Below are positions 32,725 to 41,170 of a stretch of 64,000 nt of DNA, piece by piece. The stretch is taken from contig CAYWMD010000003.1 of NCBI GenBank assembly GCA_964458575.1, positions 1-64,000 on the forward strand, in the 5' to 3' direction. The position numbers and the translations under genes are program-made. Below the pieces are notes generated by a model. That model had not been told where the DNA came from. It worked only from the letters and a program-made list of their open reading frames with translations, and made no database searches. Each line of letters opens with the position of its first letter. The first letter of the stretch is position 1. Source of the DNA: CAYWMD01 sp964458575. GTDB lineage: Bacteria; Verrucomicrobiota; Verrucomicrobiia; Limisphaerales; JADLHS01.

Positions 32725-34059
32725 ATGAAAAACAGCCTGTCGCGCCGGCAATTCCTCCGTCGCACGATCCTGACCACCGCCGGCCTGTGGGCGGCACCTT
32801 ATGTCACGAGCGGGTTGCGCGCCGCTTCGCCCAACGGGACGCTGGCCCACGCCAGCTTCGGCAGCAGCGGCATGGCCCGCAGCGACATTCGCGGTCTCAC
32901 GCGGGGCGGGCGGGCCCGATTGGTCGCCGTCGCGGATGTGGACCTGAACAAAGCCAACGCGCTGAAGGCGGATTTCCCGGATGTAAAAATCTATCAGGAC
33001 TGGCGCGAGTTGCTCGACAAGGAAAAAGGGATTGATTCGGTGAACGTCACCGTGCCGGACCATATGCACGCGGCGATGGCCATGTCCGCGATGCAGCTCG
33101 GTAAAAATGTCTATTGCCAGAAACCGCTGACGCATGACCTCTACGAGGCGCGCCGGCTCACGGAATTTGCGCGGAAGAAGAAGCTGGTCACCCAGATGGG
33201 CATTCAGATCCATTCCAGCCGCACGTATCGCGAGGCGGTGCGCATCGTTCAGGACGGGGCGATCGGCAAGATCAAGGAAGTCCACGCCTGGAGCGACAAA
33301 GCCTGGGGTGACACCCAGCCCCGCCCGGAGCGGAGCGATCCGATTCCTGAAGGCTTCAACTGGGATTTCTGGCTGGGCACGGCCGCCACGCGACCGTTCC
33401 TCGGCAACGGCTATTATCATCCGAACAACTGGCGCAAACGGCTCGATTTCGGCACGGGCACGTTTGGCGACATGGGCTGTCACATCTACGATCCCGTGTT
33501 CAACGCGCTCGCGCTCACCGCGCCCCTTTCGCTCCGTTCGGAAGGACCGGCGCCGAACGAATGGAACTGGGCCATCAACGCCCGCATCGAGTATCTGTTC
33601 CCGGGCACGGCCTACACCGAAGGCAAAACCATCAAGATCACCTGGTATGATGGCAACCAGCGCCCACCCAAAGAAGTGCAACCGCCGCTCGGCGACGAAG
33701 ATCTGCCCGGGCAGGGCAGCTTGTTCATCGGCACGAAGGGCATGATGCTCCTGCCACACATCTCCCGCGCCCAGCTATTCCCCGAGAAGGACTTCGAGAA
33801 CTGGACCCGTCCCCAAGTGACCGAGAACGATCACTGGCAGCAATTCGTGGAGGCCTGCCTGGGCAACGGTACCACCTCCGCCAATTTCGATTACGCCGGG
33901 CCGCTCACGGAAGCCGTGCTCCTCGGCAGCGTGGCCACACGTTTTCCCCAGACCACTCTGGACTGGAACGCAAAGAAAATGAAATTCACCAATCTCAGCG
34001 AAGCCAACCAGTACGTCCGCCGCCGTTACCGCAAAGGGTGGAACGTCAAAGGCCTTTGA
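32725..34059 (+). CDS. Tat-exported Gfo/Idh/MocA family oxidoreductase
   Basis: 444 residues from the ATG at 32725. A twin-arginine signal SRRQFLRRTILTTAGLWAA is followed by a Rossmann NAD(P)-binding domain (about 45-165: ARLVAVADVDLNKA, GKNVYCQKPLTHD with the EKP-like catalytic lysine) and the C-terminal GFO domain. The motif reads QKP instead of the common EKP. It probably binds its cofactor before export. It lies between the tandem DUF1080 gene and a second dehydrogenase, which it overlaps by one base, suggesting one periplasmic sugar-oxidation unit. Confidence 0.92.
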   Translation: MKNSLSRRQFLRRTILTTAGLWAAPYVTSGLRAASPNGTLAHASFGSSGMARSDIRGLTRGGRARLVAVADVDLNKANALKADFPDVKIYQDWRELLDKEKGIDSVNVTVPDHMHAAMAMSAMQLGKNVYCQKPLTHDLYEARRLTEFARKKKLVTQMGIQIHSSRTYREAVRIVQDGAIGKIKEVHAWSDKAWGDTQPRPERSDPIPEGFNWDFWLGTAATRPFLGNGYYHPNNWRKRLDFGTGTFGDMGCHIYDPVFNALALTAPLSLRSEGPAPNEWNWAINARIEYLFPGTAYTEGKTIKITWYDGNQRPPKEVQPPLGDEDLPGQGSLFIGTKGMMLLPHISRAQLFPEKDFENWTRPQVTENDHWQQFVEACLGNGTTSANFDYAGPLTEAVLLGSVATRFPQTTLDWNAKKMKFTNLSEANQYVRRRYRKGWNVKGL

Positions 34060-35348
34060 TGACGCGGCGCGAATTCATCCGGCGGGGCGTGCTCGCGACC
34101 GCCGGTCTTTATCTGGCCGGCTGTCGGACCGCGCCGCGCAAACTCTCCGCGAACGAAAAGCTCAACCTCGGGGTCATCGGCGTCGCCAACCGCGGCGGCG
34201 ATAACCTCAACGAAGTCGCCTCGGAAAACATCGTCGCGCTTTGCGACGTGGACGATAAATTCCTCGCCGCGGCGAAGCAGAAATTCCCCGGTGCGAAAAC
34301 CTACAACGATTTTCGGCGTTTGCTTGACCAACGCGACCTTGACGCGGTGGTCGTCGCCACGCCCGACCACACGCACGCCGTCGCCGTGGTGGCCGCACTG
34401 AAAAGCGGGCGCCACGTGTATTGCGAAAAACCCCTCACGCGCACAATTTCGGAATGTCGCATCGTGATGGACACGGCGCGCCGATTTAAACGCGTCACTC
34501 AGGTCGGCACCCAGATTCACGCCCAGAGCAATTACCGGCGCGTCGTCGAGTTGGCGCAAACCGGTGCCGTCGGAGACATCCGCGAGGTCCACGTATGGGT
34601 GGACGCAAGTTATGGCGGCAAATCGTTGCCGAAAGGCACGCCGCCCGTTCCGGCCAACCTGCACTACGACCTCTGGCTTGGACCGGTGGCATTCCGGCCC
34701 TACAGCCCCGAGTATGTTCCGTTCTGGTGGCGAAACTGGTGGGCCTTCGGCGGCGGCGCCCTCGCGGACTTTGGCTGTCATTACCTGGACCTGCCGCATT
34801 GGGCGCTGGGCCTGCGCGCGCCGGCCAGCGTTGAAGTCATGGACGGACCGCCGGTGGATTCCGAATGTCCGCCGCCCTGGCTGATCGTGCGCTATCAATA
34901 TCCGGCCGGCGAACGTCAGAACTTTTCGGGCCCGGTGCAACTGACCTGGTATCACGGAGGGAGACGACCTGCATTTCTCGAACCAGCGCTCGCAAAAAAA
35001 TGGAGCAGCGGCGTGCTGTTCGTCGGGAGCAAAGGATGGTTGCTCTCCGATTACGGCCGGCATGTGCTGCTGCCGGAAAAGGATTTCGCCGGGTTCGTTC
35101 CTCCGAAGCCGTTCATCCCCGATTCGATCGGTCATCATCAGGAATGGATTCAGGCCTGCAAAACCGGCGGCGCGACCACGTGCAATTTTGATTATTCCGG
35201 CACGCTCACCGAAGCAGCGTTGTTGGGCAACGTCGCCTACCGCGCCGGTTGCAAGCTCGAGTGGGATACCAAAAAACTTCGGGCCAGGAACTGCCCCGCA
35301 GCCGAAGAATTCATCCAACACCACTACCGCCGCGGTTGGAGCCTTTGA
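34059..35348 (+). CDS. Tat-exported Gfo/Idh/MocA family oxidoreductase, second copy
   Basis: 429 residues from the ATG at 34059, which overlaps the preceding stop (TGATG). The Tat signal TRREFIRRGVLATAG ends in a lipobox-like LAGC, so it may be a lipoprotein. The Rossmann part has LNLGVIGVANRGGDN and GRHVYCEKPLTR with the canonical EKP lysine. The C-terminal domain has ADFGCHYLDLPHWAL. It shares the fold and export route of the previous gene, and the two may form hetero-oligomers or act in sequence on one sugar. Confidence 0.92.
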   Translation: MTRREFIRRGVLATAGLYLAGCRTAPRKLSANEKLNLGVIGVANRGGDNLNEVASENIVALCDVDDKFLAAAKQKFPGAKTYNDFRRLLDQRDLDAVVVATPDHTHAVAVVAALKSGRHVYCEKPLTRTISECRIVMDTARRFKRVTQVGTQIHAQSNYRRVVELAQTGAVGDIREVHVWVDASYGGKSLPKGTPPVPANLHYDLWLGPVAFRPYSPEYVPFWWRNWWAFGGGALADFGCHYLDLPHWALGLRAPASVEVMDGPPVDSECPPPWLIVRYQYPAGERQNFSGPVQLTWYHGGRRPAFLEPALAKKWSSGVLFVGSKGWLLSDYGRHVLLPEKDFAGFVPPKPFIPDSIGHHQEWIQACKTGGATTCNFDYSGTLTEAALLGNVAYRAGCKLEWDTKKLRARNCPAAEEFIQHHYRRGWSL

Positions 35349-35468
35349 TCCAACCGTCGCCACGGCGCGGCGGCCGGCCGCCCGCGACGTCCACGCTCCA
35401 TACTTTCTGCACCAACCTGCCGGTTCTGACTGGCCGAACCCGGGCTGTTTCGTCACTTTACGTCGCGC

Positions 35469-37151
35469 ATGTCGGCGGCGTTGCTTCAGCTTAACAACGT
35501 TACCAAATCTTTCGGCGCGGTGCGCGCGCTGAAAGGTGTGTCGTTTGATTTGCACGGGGGCGAAGTCCACGCCCTGCTCGGCGAAAATGGCGCGGGCAAG
35601 TCCACCCTCATCAGAGTTATCACCGGGGCGCACCAGCCCGACGGGGGTTCGATTGAAATATCCGGCCAACCCGTGCGCCACCTCACGCCTGCTACCGCGC
35701 ACAAGCTGGGCGTCACCTGTATTTACCAGCAGCCGGCGCTGTTTCCCGACCTCACCGTCGCCGAAAACATCGGCCTGCGGCTCGAGCCCGCCACGGCCTT
35801 GCGCAAGGTGAACTGGCCTGAACGCCGCCGCCGCGCGGCGGAACTCCTCCATCGCATCGGCGCGGACATTTCGCCCGACGCCGAAGTTCGTTCGCTGTCC
35901 ATGCCGGAGCAACAACTTGTGGAAATCGCCTGCGCTCTCGGCACGGGCGCCCGCATCGTCATCATGGACGAACCCACCGCATCGCTGACACAGAAGGAGG
36001 TTCAATTGTTGTTCAAGGTCGTGCACGACTTGCGGCAAAGCGGCGTGGGCGTCATCTACATCTCGCACCGACTTGAGGAAATCTTCCAGTTGGCGGATCG
36101 CGTGACGGTGCTGCGGGATGGTGAGAGTGTTGGAACGCGGCTGGTTGGCAGCTCCGTTCCCCCTCACCCCGGCCCTCTCCCCAAGGGAGAGGGAGAAACA
36201 CAGCCCGCTCGTTCGGTGATCGGAAGTGCTCTTGTTGTCGGAAGTCGGCCGAGTGTTCCCCCTCTCCCAGCGGGAGAGGGCCGGGGTGAGGGAGAAAACA
36301 CCGCACCGGAACCGACGTTGAGTGAATCCGAACTCATCAAACTCATGGTGGGTCGCGAAGTTTCCCACATCTATCCGCCATCCGAAAGCGCGCCGGGCGA
36401 TGTTGTCCTTTTGCTCAAGAACCTCAGTTGCACGGCGGGCGGCGTGCGTGATGTAAACCTGGAAGTGCGCGCCGGGGAAATTCTCGGCCTGGCCGGGCTC
36501 ATCGGGGCCGGTCGAACGGAACTGGCCCGCGTCCTGTTTGGAATCACGCCCGCCGACTCCGGCGACATCATCCTCAATGGTCAACGACTCACCATTTCGT
36601 CACCGCAGGAAGCCGTCGCGCAGGGCATCGCTTACGTGCCGGAAGACCGCCGCCGCCATGGCGTTATTCTGGACATGCCCCTGGCGCACAACCTGACGAT
36701 GGCCATTCATCGTCGCATTTTCCCTGATTCGTGGCTGCGCTTCGGCGCGGAGAAACAGCTCGCGCTGGATTTCATCCGCGACCTCGATGTACGAACCTCC
36801 GGCCCGGAAGCGCCGGGGGGTGCGCTCTCCGGCGGCAACCAGCAGAAAGTTTCCCTCGCCCGCTGGCTGGCGACGGAACCCAAACTTCTCATCCTCGACG
36901 AACCCACCCAGGGCGTGGACGTGGGGGCAAAAAGCGAAATCCACAAGATCATCCGCCGCCTGGCGAAGAAAGGCCTGGCGGTCCTGATGATTTCCAGCGA
37001 CCTGCCGGAAATCCTTGGCATGAGCGACCGCATCGCTGTCATGCGGAGTGGAACGATCACCACCATTCTTCCGTGCCCGTCGGACGCGCATCACGTGATG
37101 GCAGCTGCCTTGGGGCAGGTTGAAGCCCTGCCAGACGTTAGCCGGGGGTGA
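35469..37151 (+). CDS. Sugar ABC transporter ATPase (RbsA/RhaT-type), with in-frame repeat insertion
   Basis: 560 residues. Two ABC domains. The first has Walker A LLGENGAGKSTLIR (about 37-50), RSLSMPEQQLVEIA and IVIMDEPTAS. The second has a degenerate P-loop (GLAGLIGAGRTELARV), LSGGNQQKVSLARWL and LILDEPTQGVDV, as usual for this class. Between them, residues about 229-277 are encoded by a palindromic repeat (36157-36296) that adds Pro/Gly/Glu-rich sequence without breaking the frame. It is followed by permease, permease and binding-protein genes, the RhaSTPQ/LsrABCD gene content. Whether the linker insertion is tolerated cannot be seen. Confidence 0.9.
   Translation: MSAALLQLNNVTKSFGAVRALKGVSFDLHGGEVHALLGENGAGKSTLIRVITGAHQPDGGSIEISGQPVRHLTPATAHKLGVTCIYQQPALFPDLTVAENIGLRLEPATALRKVNWPERRRRAAELLHRIGADISPDAEVRSLSMPEQQLVEIACALGTGARIVIMDEPTASLTQKEVQLLFKVVHDLRQSGVGVIYISHRLEEIFQLADRVTVLRDGESVGTRLVGSSVPPHPGPLPKGEGETQPARSVIGSALVVGSRPSVPPLPAGEGRGEGENTAPEPTLSESELIKLMVGREVSHIYPPSESAPGDVVLLLKNLSCTAGGVRDVNLEVRAGEILGLAGLIGAGRTELARVLFGITPADSGDIILNGQRLTISSPQEAVAQGIAYVPEDRRRHGVILDMPLAHNLTMAIHRRIFPDSWLRFGAEKQLALDFIRDLDVRTSGPEAPGGALSGGNQQKVSLARWLATEPKLLILDEPTQGVDVGAKSEIHKIIRRLAKKGLAVLMISSDLPEILGMSDRIAVMRSGTITTILPCPSDAHHVMAAALGQVEALPDVSRG
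36157..36296. repeat. Composite palindromic repeat inside the ABC ATPase gene
   Basis: Outer arms at 36157-36181 and 36272-36296 match inversely in 24 of 25 positions (CCCTCACCCCGGCCCTCTCC core). Inner GGGAGAGGG and CCCTCTCCC segments make each end a hairpin of its own, so the element is two REP-like hairpins head to head. It belongs to a repeat family normally found between genes. Confidence 0.85.
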
Positions 37152-37164
37152 GCGCAGCGACACC

Positions 37165-38094
37165 ATGAAACGCCATTTCCGCGAACTCTCCATCGCCGCA
37201 GCGTTGTTGCTGATACTGTTCGCGCTGGCGGTTTTTGCGCCGGGGTTTTACCAAACCCAACCGCTGCTTTCGCTCCTCACCCGCGAGTCGCCGGTGCTCA
37301 TCGTGGCGTGCGGCATGGCGCTTGTCATCATTGCGCGGCAAATTGACATTTCCGTTGGTTCCCTGTTTTCCGTGTGTTGCGTTTGTGCCGGTTTGTTTGC
37401 CTCCATGCGCTGGCCGGTGGCGCTGGTGTTGCCCGCGACCGTCGCCGTGGGCGCGCTGCTGGGCGCCATCAACGGCGCGTTGGTGGCCGGCCTTGGCCTG
37501 CCTTCGATTGTCGTGACGCTGGCCACGATGGTGGCGTGGCGCGAGGGACTCCAATGGATGCGTCAGGGCGTGTGGGTGGACCTGCCGGACGGCGTGCAGT
37601 GGTTTGGGCTGAGCCAGGTGAATGGCCAGATCACGATCATCGGGGTGGCGTTGGTCATATTTGTGTTCCTGGCCTGGACCTTGAAGCACCTTGCGGCCGG
37701 GCGGTTCCTTTACGCCGTGGGCTCAGATGCGGAAGCCGCGCGGCTGGCGGGTATTCGTCCGCGCCTGGGCACGTTTCTTACGTTCATTCTGCTGGGTGCA
37801 CTCACCGGACTGGCGGCCACATTGAATATCGCACAATCCCCGCAGGTCGCGCCGAACTCCGGCGGGGGACTGGAACTGCGCACCATTGCTGCGGCCGTGG
37901 TTGGCGGTGTGGCAATTTCCGGCGGGCGCGGAAATCTTTGGGGAGTTTTCGTCGGCCTGCTCCTGCTGGCGTGCATCAGCCCCGCGCTCACGCACCTGCA
38001 CGTGGAAGCGTATTGGGAGAAGGCCATCCAAGGCGCCATCATCCTGCTCGCGGTGGTGGCTGACGGGGTGCGCAGCCGGAAGCAAAATCGATGA
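37165..38094 (+). CDS. Sugar ABC transporter permease 1 (RbsC/RhaP-like)
   Basis: 309 residues from the ATG at 37165, 13 bp after the ATPase stop. Eight to ten hydrophobic segments. Family motifs are LVIIARQIDISVGSLFSV near residue 70 and AAVVGGVAISGGRGNLWGV near 260. Located in the inner membrane, it forms the channel together with the second permease. The operon is interrupted just after this gene by the GxxExxY element. Confidence 0.9.
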   Translation: MKRHFRELSIAAALLLILFALAVFAPGFYQTQPLLSLLTRESPVLIVACGMALVIIARQIDISVGSLFSVCCVCAGLFASMRWPVALVLPATVAVGALLGAINGALVAGLGLPSIVVTLATMVAWREGLQWMRQGVWVDLPDGVQWFGLSQVNGQITIIGVALVIFVFLAWTLKHLAAGRFLYAVGSDAEAARLAGIRPRLGTFLTFILLGALTGLAATLNIAQSPQVAPNSGGGLELRTIAAAVVGGVAISGGRGNLWGVFVGLLLLACISPALTHLHVEAYWEKAIQGAIILLAVVADGVRSRKQNR

Positions 38095-38104
38095 AAAACC
38101 TTCC

Positions 38105-38582
38105 GGCAAAATCATGGTGGCAAAATCATGTTCTTAACACCGGAAAGAAAAATATTTTTGCCGCCATGATTTTGCCATAAATGCCGAAGCTGACCATGCC
38201 CATCGAAGTCCAGACCCAAATCCGCGTGTTCAACCAGGAGGAGTTTCATGCGCTTGATCGGAAACTCATGCGGATTGTATTTGATGTCCATAACGAGTTC
38301 GGGCGGTTTTTGGATGAGAAGCTTTACCAGCGTGAAGTGGCGACGCGCTGGTTGGAAGCCGGGTTCGGCGACGCAGAACAGGAGGTTGTCATCGCTGTCC
38401 GTCACGAATCGTTCGTCAAAGAATTTCGGATGGATTTGCTGTTCAACCGCGGATTGGTGCTGGAAGGCAAGGCCGCGGAGGCGCTTGTTGCGTCCCACCG
38501 CGCCCAATCACTGAATTAACTCGTGCTGACCGGGATGAATCACGGCACACTCCAAAAATGATTTTGCCACCATGATTTTGCC
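38105..38582. mobile_element. GxxExxY cassette bounded by perfect 25-bp inverted repeats
   Basis: GGCAAAATCATGGTGGCAAAATCAT in two halves (38105-38129) recurs exactly inverted at 38558-38582. A third, nearly identical inverted copy lies inside at 38155-38176. The enclosed 430 bp hold one gene of the GxxExxY family. The unit starts 10 bp after one permease gene and ends 31 bp before the next, within a transporter operon. No target-site duplication was certain. Confidence 0.7.
38181..38519 (+). pseudogene. GxxExxY protein, truncated by a nonsense codon
   Basis: 112 residues, beginning PIEVQTQIRVFNQEEFHALD and containing NEFGRFLDEKLYQREV, the family-defining region, and HRAQSLN. Homologues continue LNYLLL.G..HG. 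Here the codon after LN is TAA, and translation past it reads LVLTGMNHGTLQK before the right inverted repeat. So a Tyr codon became a stop, and the repeat cuts off the rest. The GxxExxY family has a nuclease-like fold by prediction and its role is unknown. The gene lies in a repeat-bounded unit between two permease genes. Confidence 0.75.
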
Positions 38583-38613
38583 AACCGCAGTTCAACCTGT
38601 TTTACTTTGACCG

Positions 38614-39630
38614 ATGGCGACCCCAACCCGGACCTGGAAGAACACGTTGCTCCGGCACGAAACAATTCTGCTGCTGGTGGTGGCGCTTGAATGGTTTTAC
38701 TTCAATTCCGTCGGGCCGCGCTTCGGGTCGTTGGACAATTCATTCGATCTTGTGCGTCACTCGGTTGAGATCGGATTGCTGGCTTTGGCTTTGACGCCGA
38801 TCATTCTTACCGGCGGGATTGATCTTTCCGTCGGCTCGTTGCTCGGTTTGTGTGCGATCGTTTTCGGAAAACTGTGGCGTGATGCGGGCCTGCCCATTCC
38901 CGCGGCCGCAGGTTGCACGCTATTGGTGGGTGCGCTGGCTGGCGGCTTGAATGCGTCGCTCATCACCGCGCTGCGGCTTCCGCCATTGATTGTAACGCTC
39001 GGGACATTCTCGCTGTTTCGCGGTCTGGCGGAGGCCATCACGCGCGGTATGGACACGTTTACCAATTTCCCCATCGCTTTTCTGCGACTTGGACAGGAAC
39101 GGTTCCTTGGGTTGCCAGCCCAGGCCTGGATTTTCTTCGCTGTCGCGCTGGCCGTCTGGGTTCTGGTGCATCGAACGACTTTCGGCCGCTCATTTCGCGC
39201 CATCGGCTTTGCCCCCGAAGGCGCACGATACGCCGGTCTGCCGGTGGAACGCCGACTCGCGCTGGTTTACGTCCTCGCCGGCGTGATTGCGGCGCTCGCG
39301 GCGATCATTTACGTCGCGCGTCTCGGTCAGGCGAAGGCGGATGCGGGTACGGGCTACGAATTGTTCGCCATCACCGCTGTAGTGCTGGGCGGGACGAGCA
39401 TTTTCGGTGGGTCCGGCTCGGTGAACGGTACCCTGCTAGGCGTGGCCGCGATTGCCGTGTTGAACAATGGACTGGTTCACGCGCGGCAACCGCGGGAAGT
39501 GGCCGGCATGCTGACAGGCGCATTGTTGCTGGTGGCGCTGTCGGGCGGTGTGTTTGCAAAAATGATTTCCTCTTGGCGGGCGCGGCGGCAAACTGTCGCG
39601 ACCAACATTCAAACAACCGAAACGACATGA
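38614..39630 (+). CDS. Sugar ABC transporter permease 2 (RbsC/RhaQ-like)
   Basis: 338 residues. Hydrophobic helices throughout. Contains LTGGIDLSVGSLLGLCAIV and AVVLGGTSIFGGSGSVNGT, the same family motifs as permease 1. The overlap ATGA with the binding-protein gene shows coupling. Two different permease genes with one fused ATPase is the layout of rhamnose (RhaP/RhaQ) and AI-2 (LsrC/LsrD) transporters. Confidence 0.9.
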   Translation: MATPTRTWKNTLLRHETILLLVVALEWFYFNSVGPRFGSLDNSFDLVRHSVEIGLLALALTPIILTGGIDLSVGSLLGLCAIVFGKLWRDAGLPIPAAAGCTLLVGALAGGLNASLITALRLPPLIVTLGTFSLFRGLAEAITRGMDTFTNFPIAFLRLGQERFLGLPAQAWIFFAVALAVWVLVHRTTFGRSFRAIGFAPEGARYAGLPVERRLALVYVLAGVIAALAAIIYVARLGQAKADAGTGYELFAITAVVLGGTSIFGGSGSVNGTLLGVAAIAVLNNGLVHARQPREVAGMLTGALLLVALSGGVFAKMISSWRARRQTVATNIQTTETT

Positions 39631-40634
39631 ATCGCTTTTCGATCTCCCTCGCCATCGCGGCATTGGCCCTCGCCGGCTGCAGCAAATCCACGGACTCTAA
39701 ACCCAACCCGGAAGCAGGCGGCGACAAGAAACCGGTCATCGCGTTCATGCCGAAATCACGCGGCAACGCATATTTCATTTCCTGCAAGAAGGGGGCGGAC
39801 AAGGCGGCGCAGGATCTGGGCATCGAGCTGACCTTCGACGCGCCGAGCAACCCGGACCCAGCCAAGCAAAACGAAATCATCGAAACTTGGATCACGATGG
39901 GCGTGGATGCGATCGCCGCCGCCTGCGAAAACAAAGAAGGCATTTCGACCGCCCTGCGGAAGGCAAAGGCCAAGGGCATCAAGGTCGTTACGTTCGACGC
40001 CGACGCGTTGCCGGACGCGCGGGACTTTTTTGTCAACCAAGCCACGGAGGAAGGCATTGGCAATGCGTTGATGGACGAAGCGGCGCGGTTGACCGGTGGC
40101 GAAGGCGAATTCGCCATCATCGTCGGCTCGGTCACGGCGGCGAACCAGATCGAGTGGCGCAAACGCATCGAAGCGCGGCAGGCGGCAAAATATCCCAACA
40201 TGAAACTGGTGGCCGTGCGACCTTGTGATGATCAAAAGGACAAGGCGCAAAGCGAGGCGACGATTTTGTTGAGCGCATTCCCGAATCTTAAAATCATCGT
40301 CAGCATCACGTCGCTCGGGGTGCCTGGCGCGGCGGAGGCGATCAAACAAGCGGGCAAAACCGGCAAAGTGAAAAACATCGGGCTAGGCCTGCCGAATGAG
40401 AACCGCCGTTACGTCAAGGATGGCGTAACCGACACCGTGATGCTGTGGAAGACCGAGGGACTGGGTTACCTTACGGTCCAGGCGGCGTATGCGCTGACCA
40501 AGGGGAACTTGAAGCCGAAAGACAAGACCTTCAAAGCCGGTTCACTCGGCGAGTTTCAGATTCAAGGGGACAACATTCTGCTCGGCGAACCGTTCGCCTT
40601 CACGAAGGAGAACATTGACCAGTTTGATTTTTGA
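39627..40634 (+). CDS. Sugar ABC transporter substrate-binding lipoprotein (RhaS/LsrB-like)
   Basis: 335 residues from the ATG at 39627. The lipobox is LALAGCSKS. The type I periplasmic binding fold has KKPVIAFMPKSRGNAYFISC at the start of the mature protein, DAIAAACENKEGISTALRKA and IKVVTFDADA, a pattern of the RhaS/LsrB group. The ligand is a sugar, with rhamnose favoured from the operon layout. The DUF1080 and dehydrogenase genes just upstream may supply or prepare it. No kinase or isomerase gene follows. Confidence 0.9.
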   Translation: MNRFSISLAIAALALAGCSKSTDSKPNPEAGGDKKPVIAFMPKSRGNAYFISCKKGADKAAQDLGIELTFDAPSNPDPAKQNEIIETWITMGVDAIAAACENKEGISTALRKAKAKGIKVVTFDADALPDARDFFVNQATEEGIGNALMDEAARLTGGEGEFAIIVGSVTAANQIEWRKRIEARQAAKYPNMKLVAVRPCDDQKDKAQSEATILLSAFPNLKIIVSITSLGVPGAAEAIKQAGKTGKVKNIGLGLPNENRRYVKDGVTDTVMLWKTEGLGYLTVQAAYALTKGNLKPKDKTFKAGSLGEFQIQGDNILLGEPFAFTKENIDQFDF

Positions 40635-40670
40635 ACCAGTAACGATCCTTGGCGAGAGGCACTCGGGAGT

Positions 40671-41132
40671 ATGGCCAATTTGATCAAATTCAGCCGCAAG
40701 AAAGCCGCAAAACATCCCGGCGCTCTTTGGGATGCCTTGAGTGAATTCCTCGCCTTCGCCAATATCAACGACCTGACGCCAGTGCAGCGAGTTGCCCATC
40801 TCGCCGAAGCCTATTCAAGCGCGGTTCTTGTGACGGGGCATCGAGAGTTTTTTCTCAACTCGGATCCCACCTGCCTCGACGAGACGGTTGTCGCTCTTCG
40901 GACCATCGGGGTTACGCCCCAAGCAGACATCCTGGCGGCAGCGATGCGAGAGGTAAGCAACGCCCGCGATCGTGCGCCAGAGCGATACGAGAACCGCCAA
41001 CTCGCCGGAGTCGAGTTCGCCGACCTCACGGAGTTTGATGATGCATTCGAGCGATGCCCTCGATCAGTTGCCGATGCTTTGATGGAGTATTTTGCCAAGC
41101 ACGAATCCAAGTTTGTTGACTGGAAACCTTGA
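40671..41132 (+). CDS. DUF4375 (DMP19)-like hypothetical protein
   Basis: 153 residues, acidic, soluble. The stretch LAEAYSSAVLVTGHREFFLNS and the later TIGVTPQADILAAAM resemble the DUF4375/DMP19 family, found in many bacteria with no known activity. It lies 36 bp after the transporter operon and convergent with the sulfatase gene. Possibly a cotranscribed passenger. Confidence 0.6.
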   Translation: MANLIKFSRKKAAKHPGALWDALSEFLAFANINDLTPVQRVAHLAEAYSSAVLVTGHREFFLNSDPTCLDETVVALRTIGVTPQADILAAAMREVSNARDRAPERYENRQLAGVEFADLTEFDDAFERCPRSVADALMEYFAKHESKFVDWKP

Positions 41133-41170
41133 CGATCAAAACTCGCTCAGTTGGCCCGGAATGCGAAGGA

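Noticed and set aside
34026..36584. Open frame of 852 codons on the minus strand
   Set aside because: It is antisense to the second dehydrogenase and the ABC ATPase, both of which have clear family motifs. The translation is Arg/His/Gly-rich, typical of a shadow frame in GC-rich DNA.
38913..39626. Longer start for the substrate-binding protein
   Set aside because: Overlaps the permease in another frame and lacks a signal peptide; the ATG at 39627 gives a lipobox.
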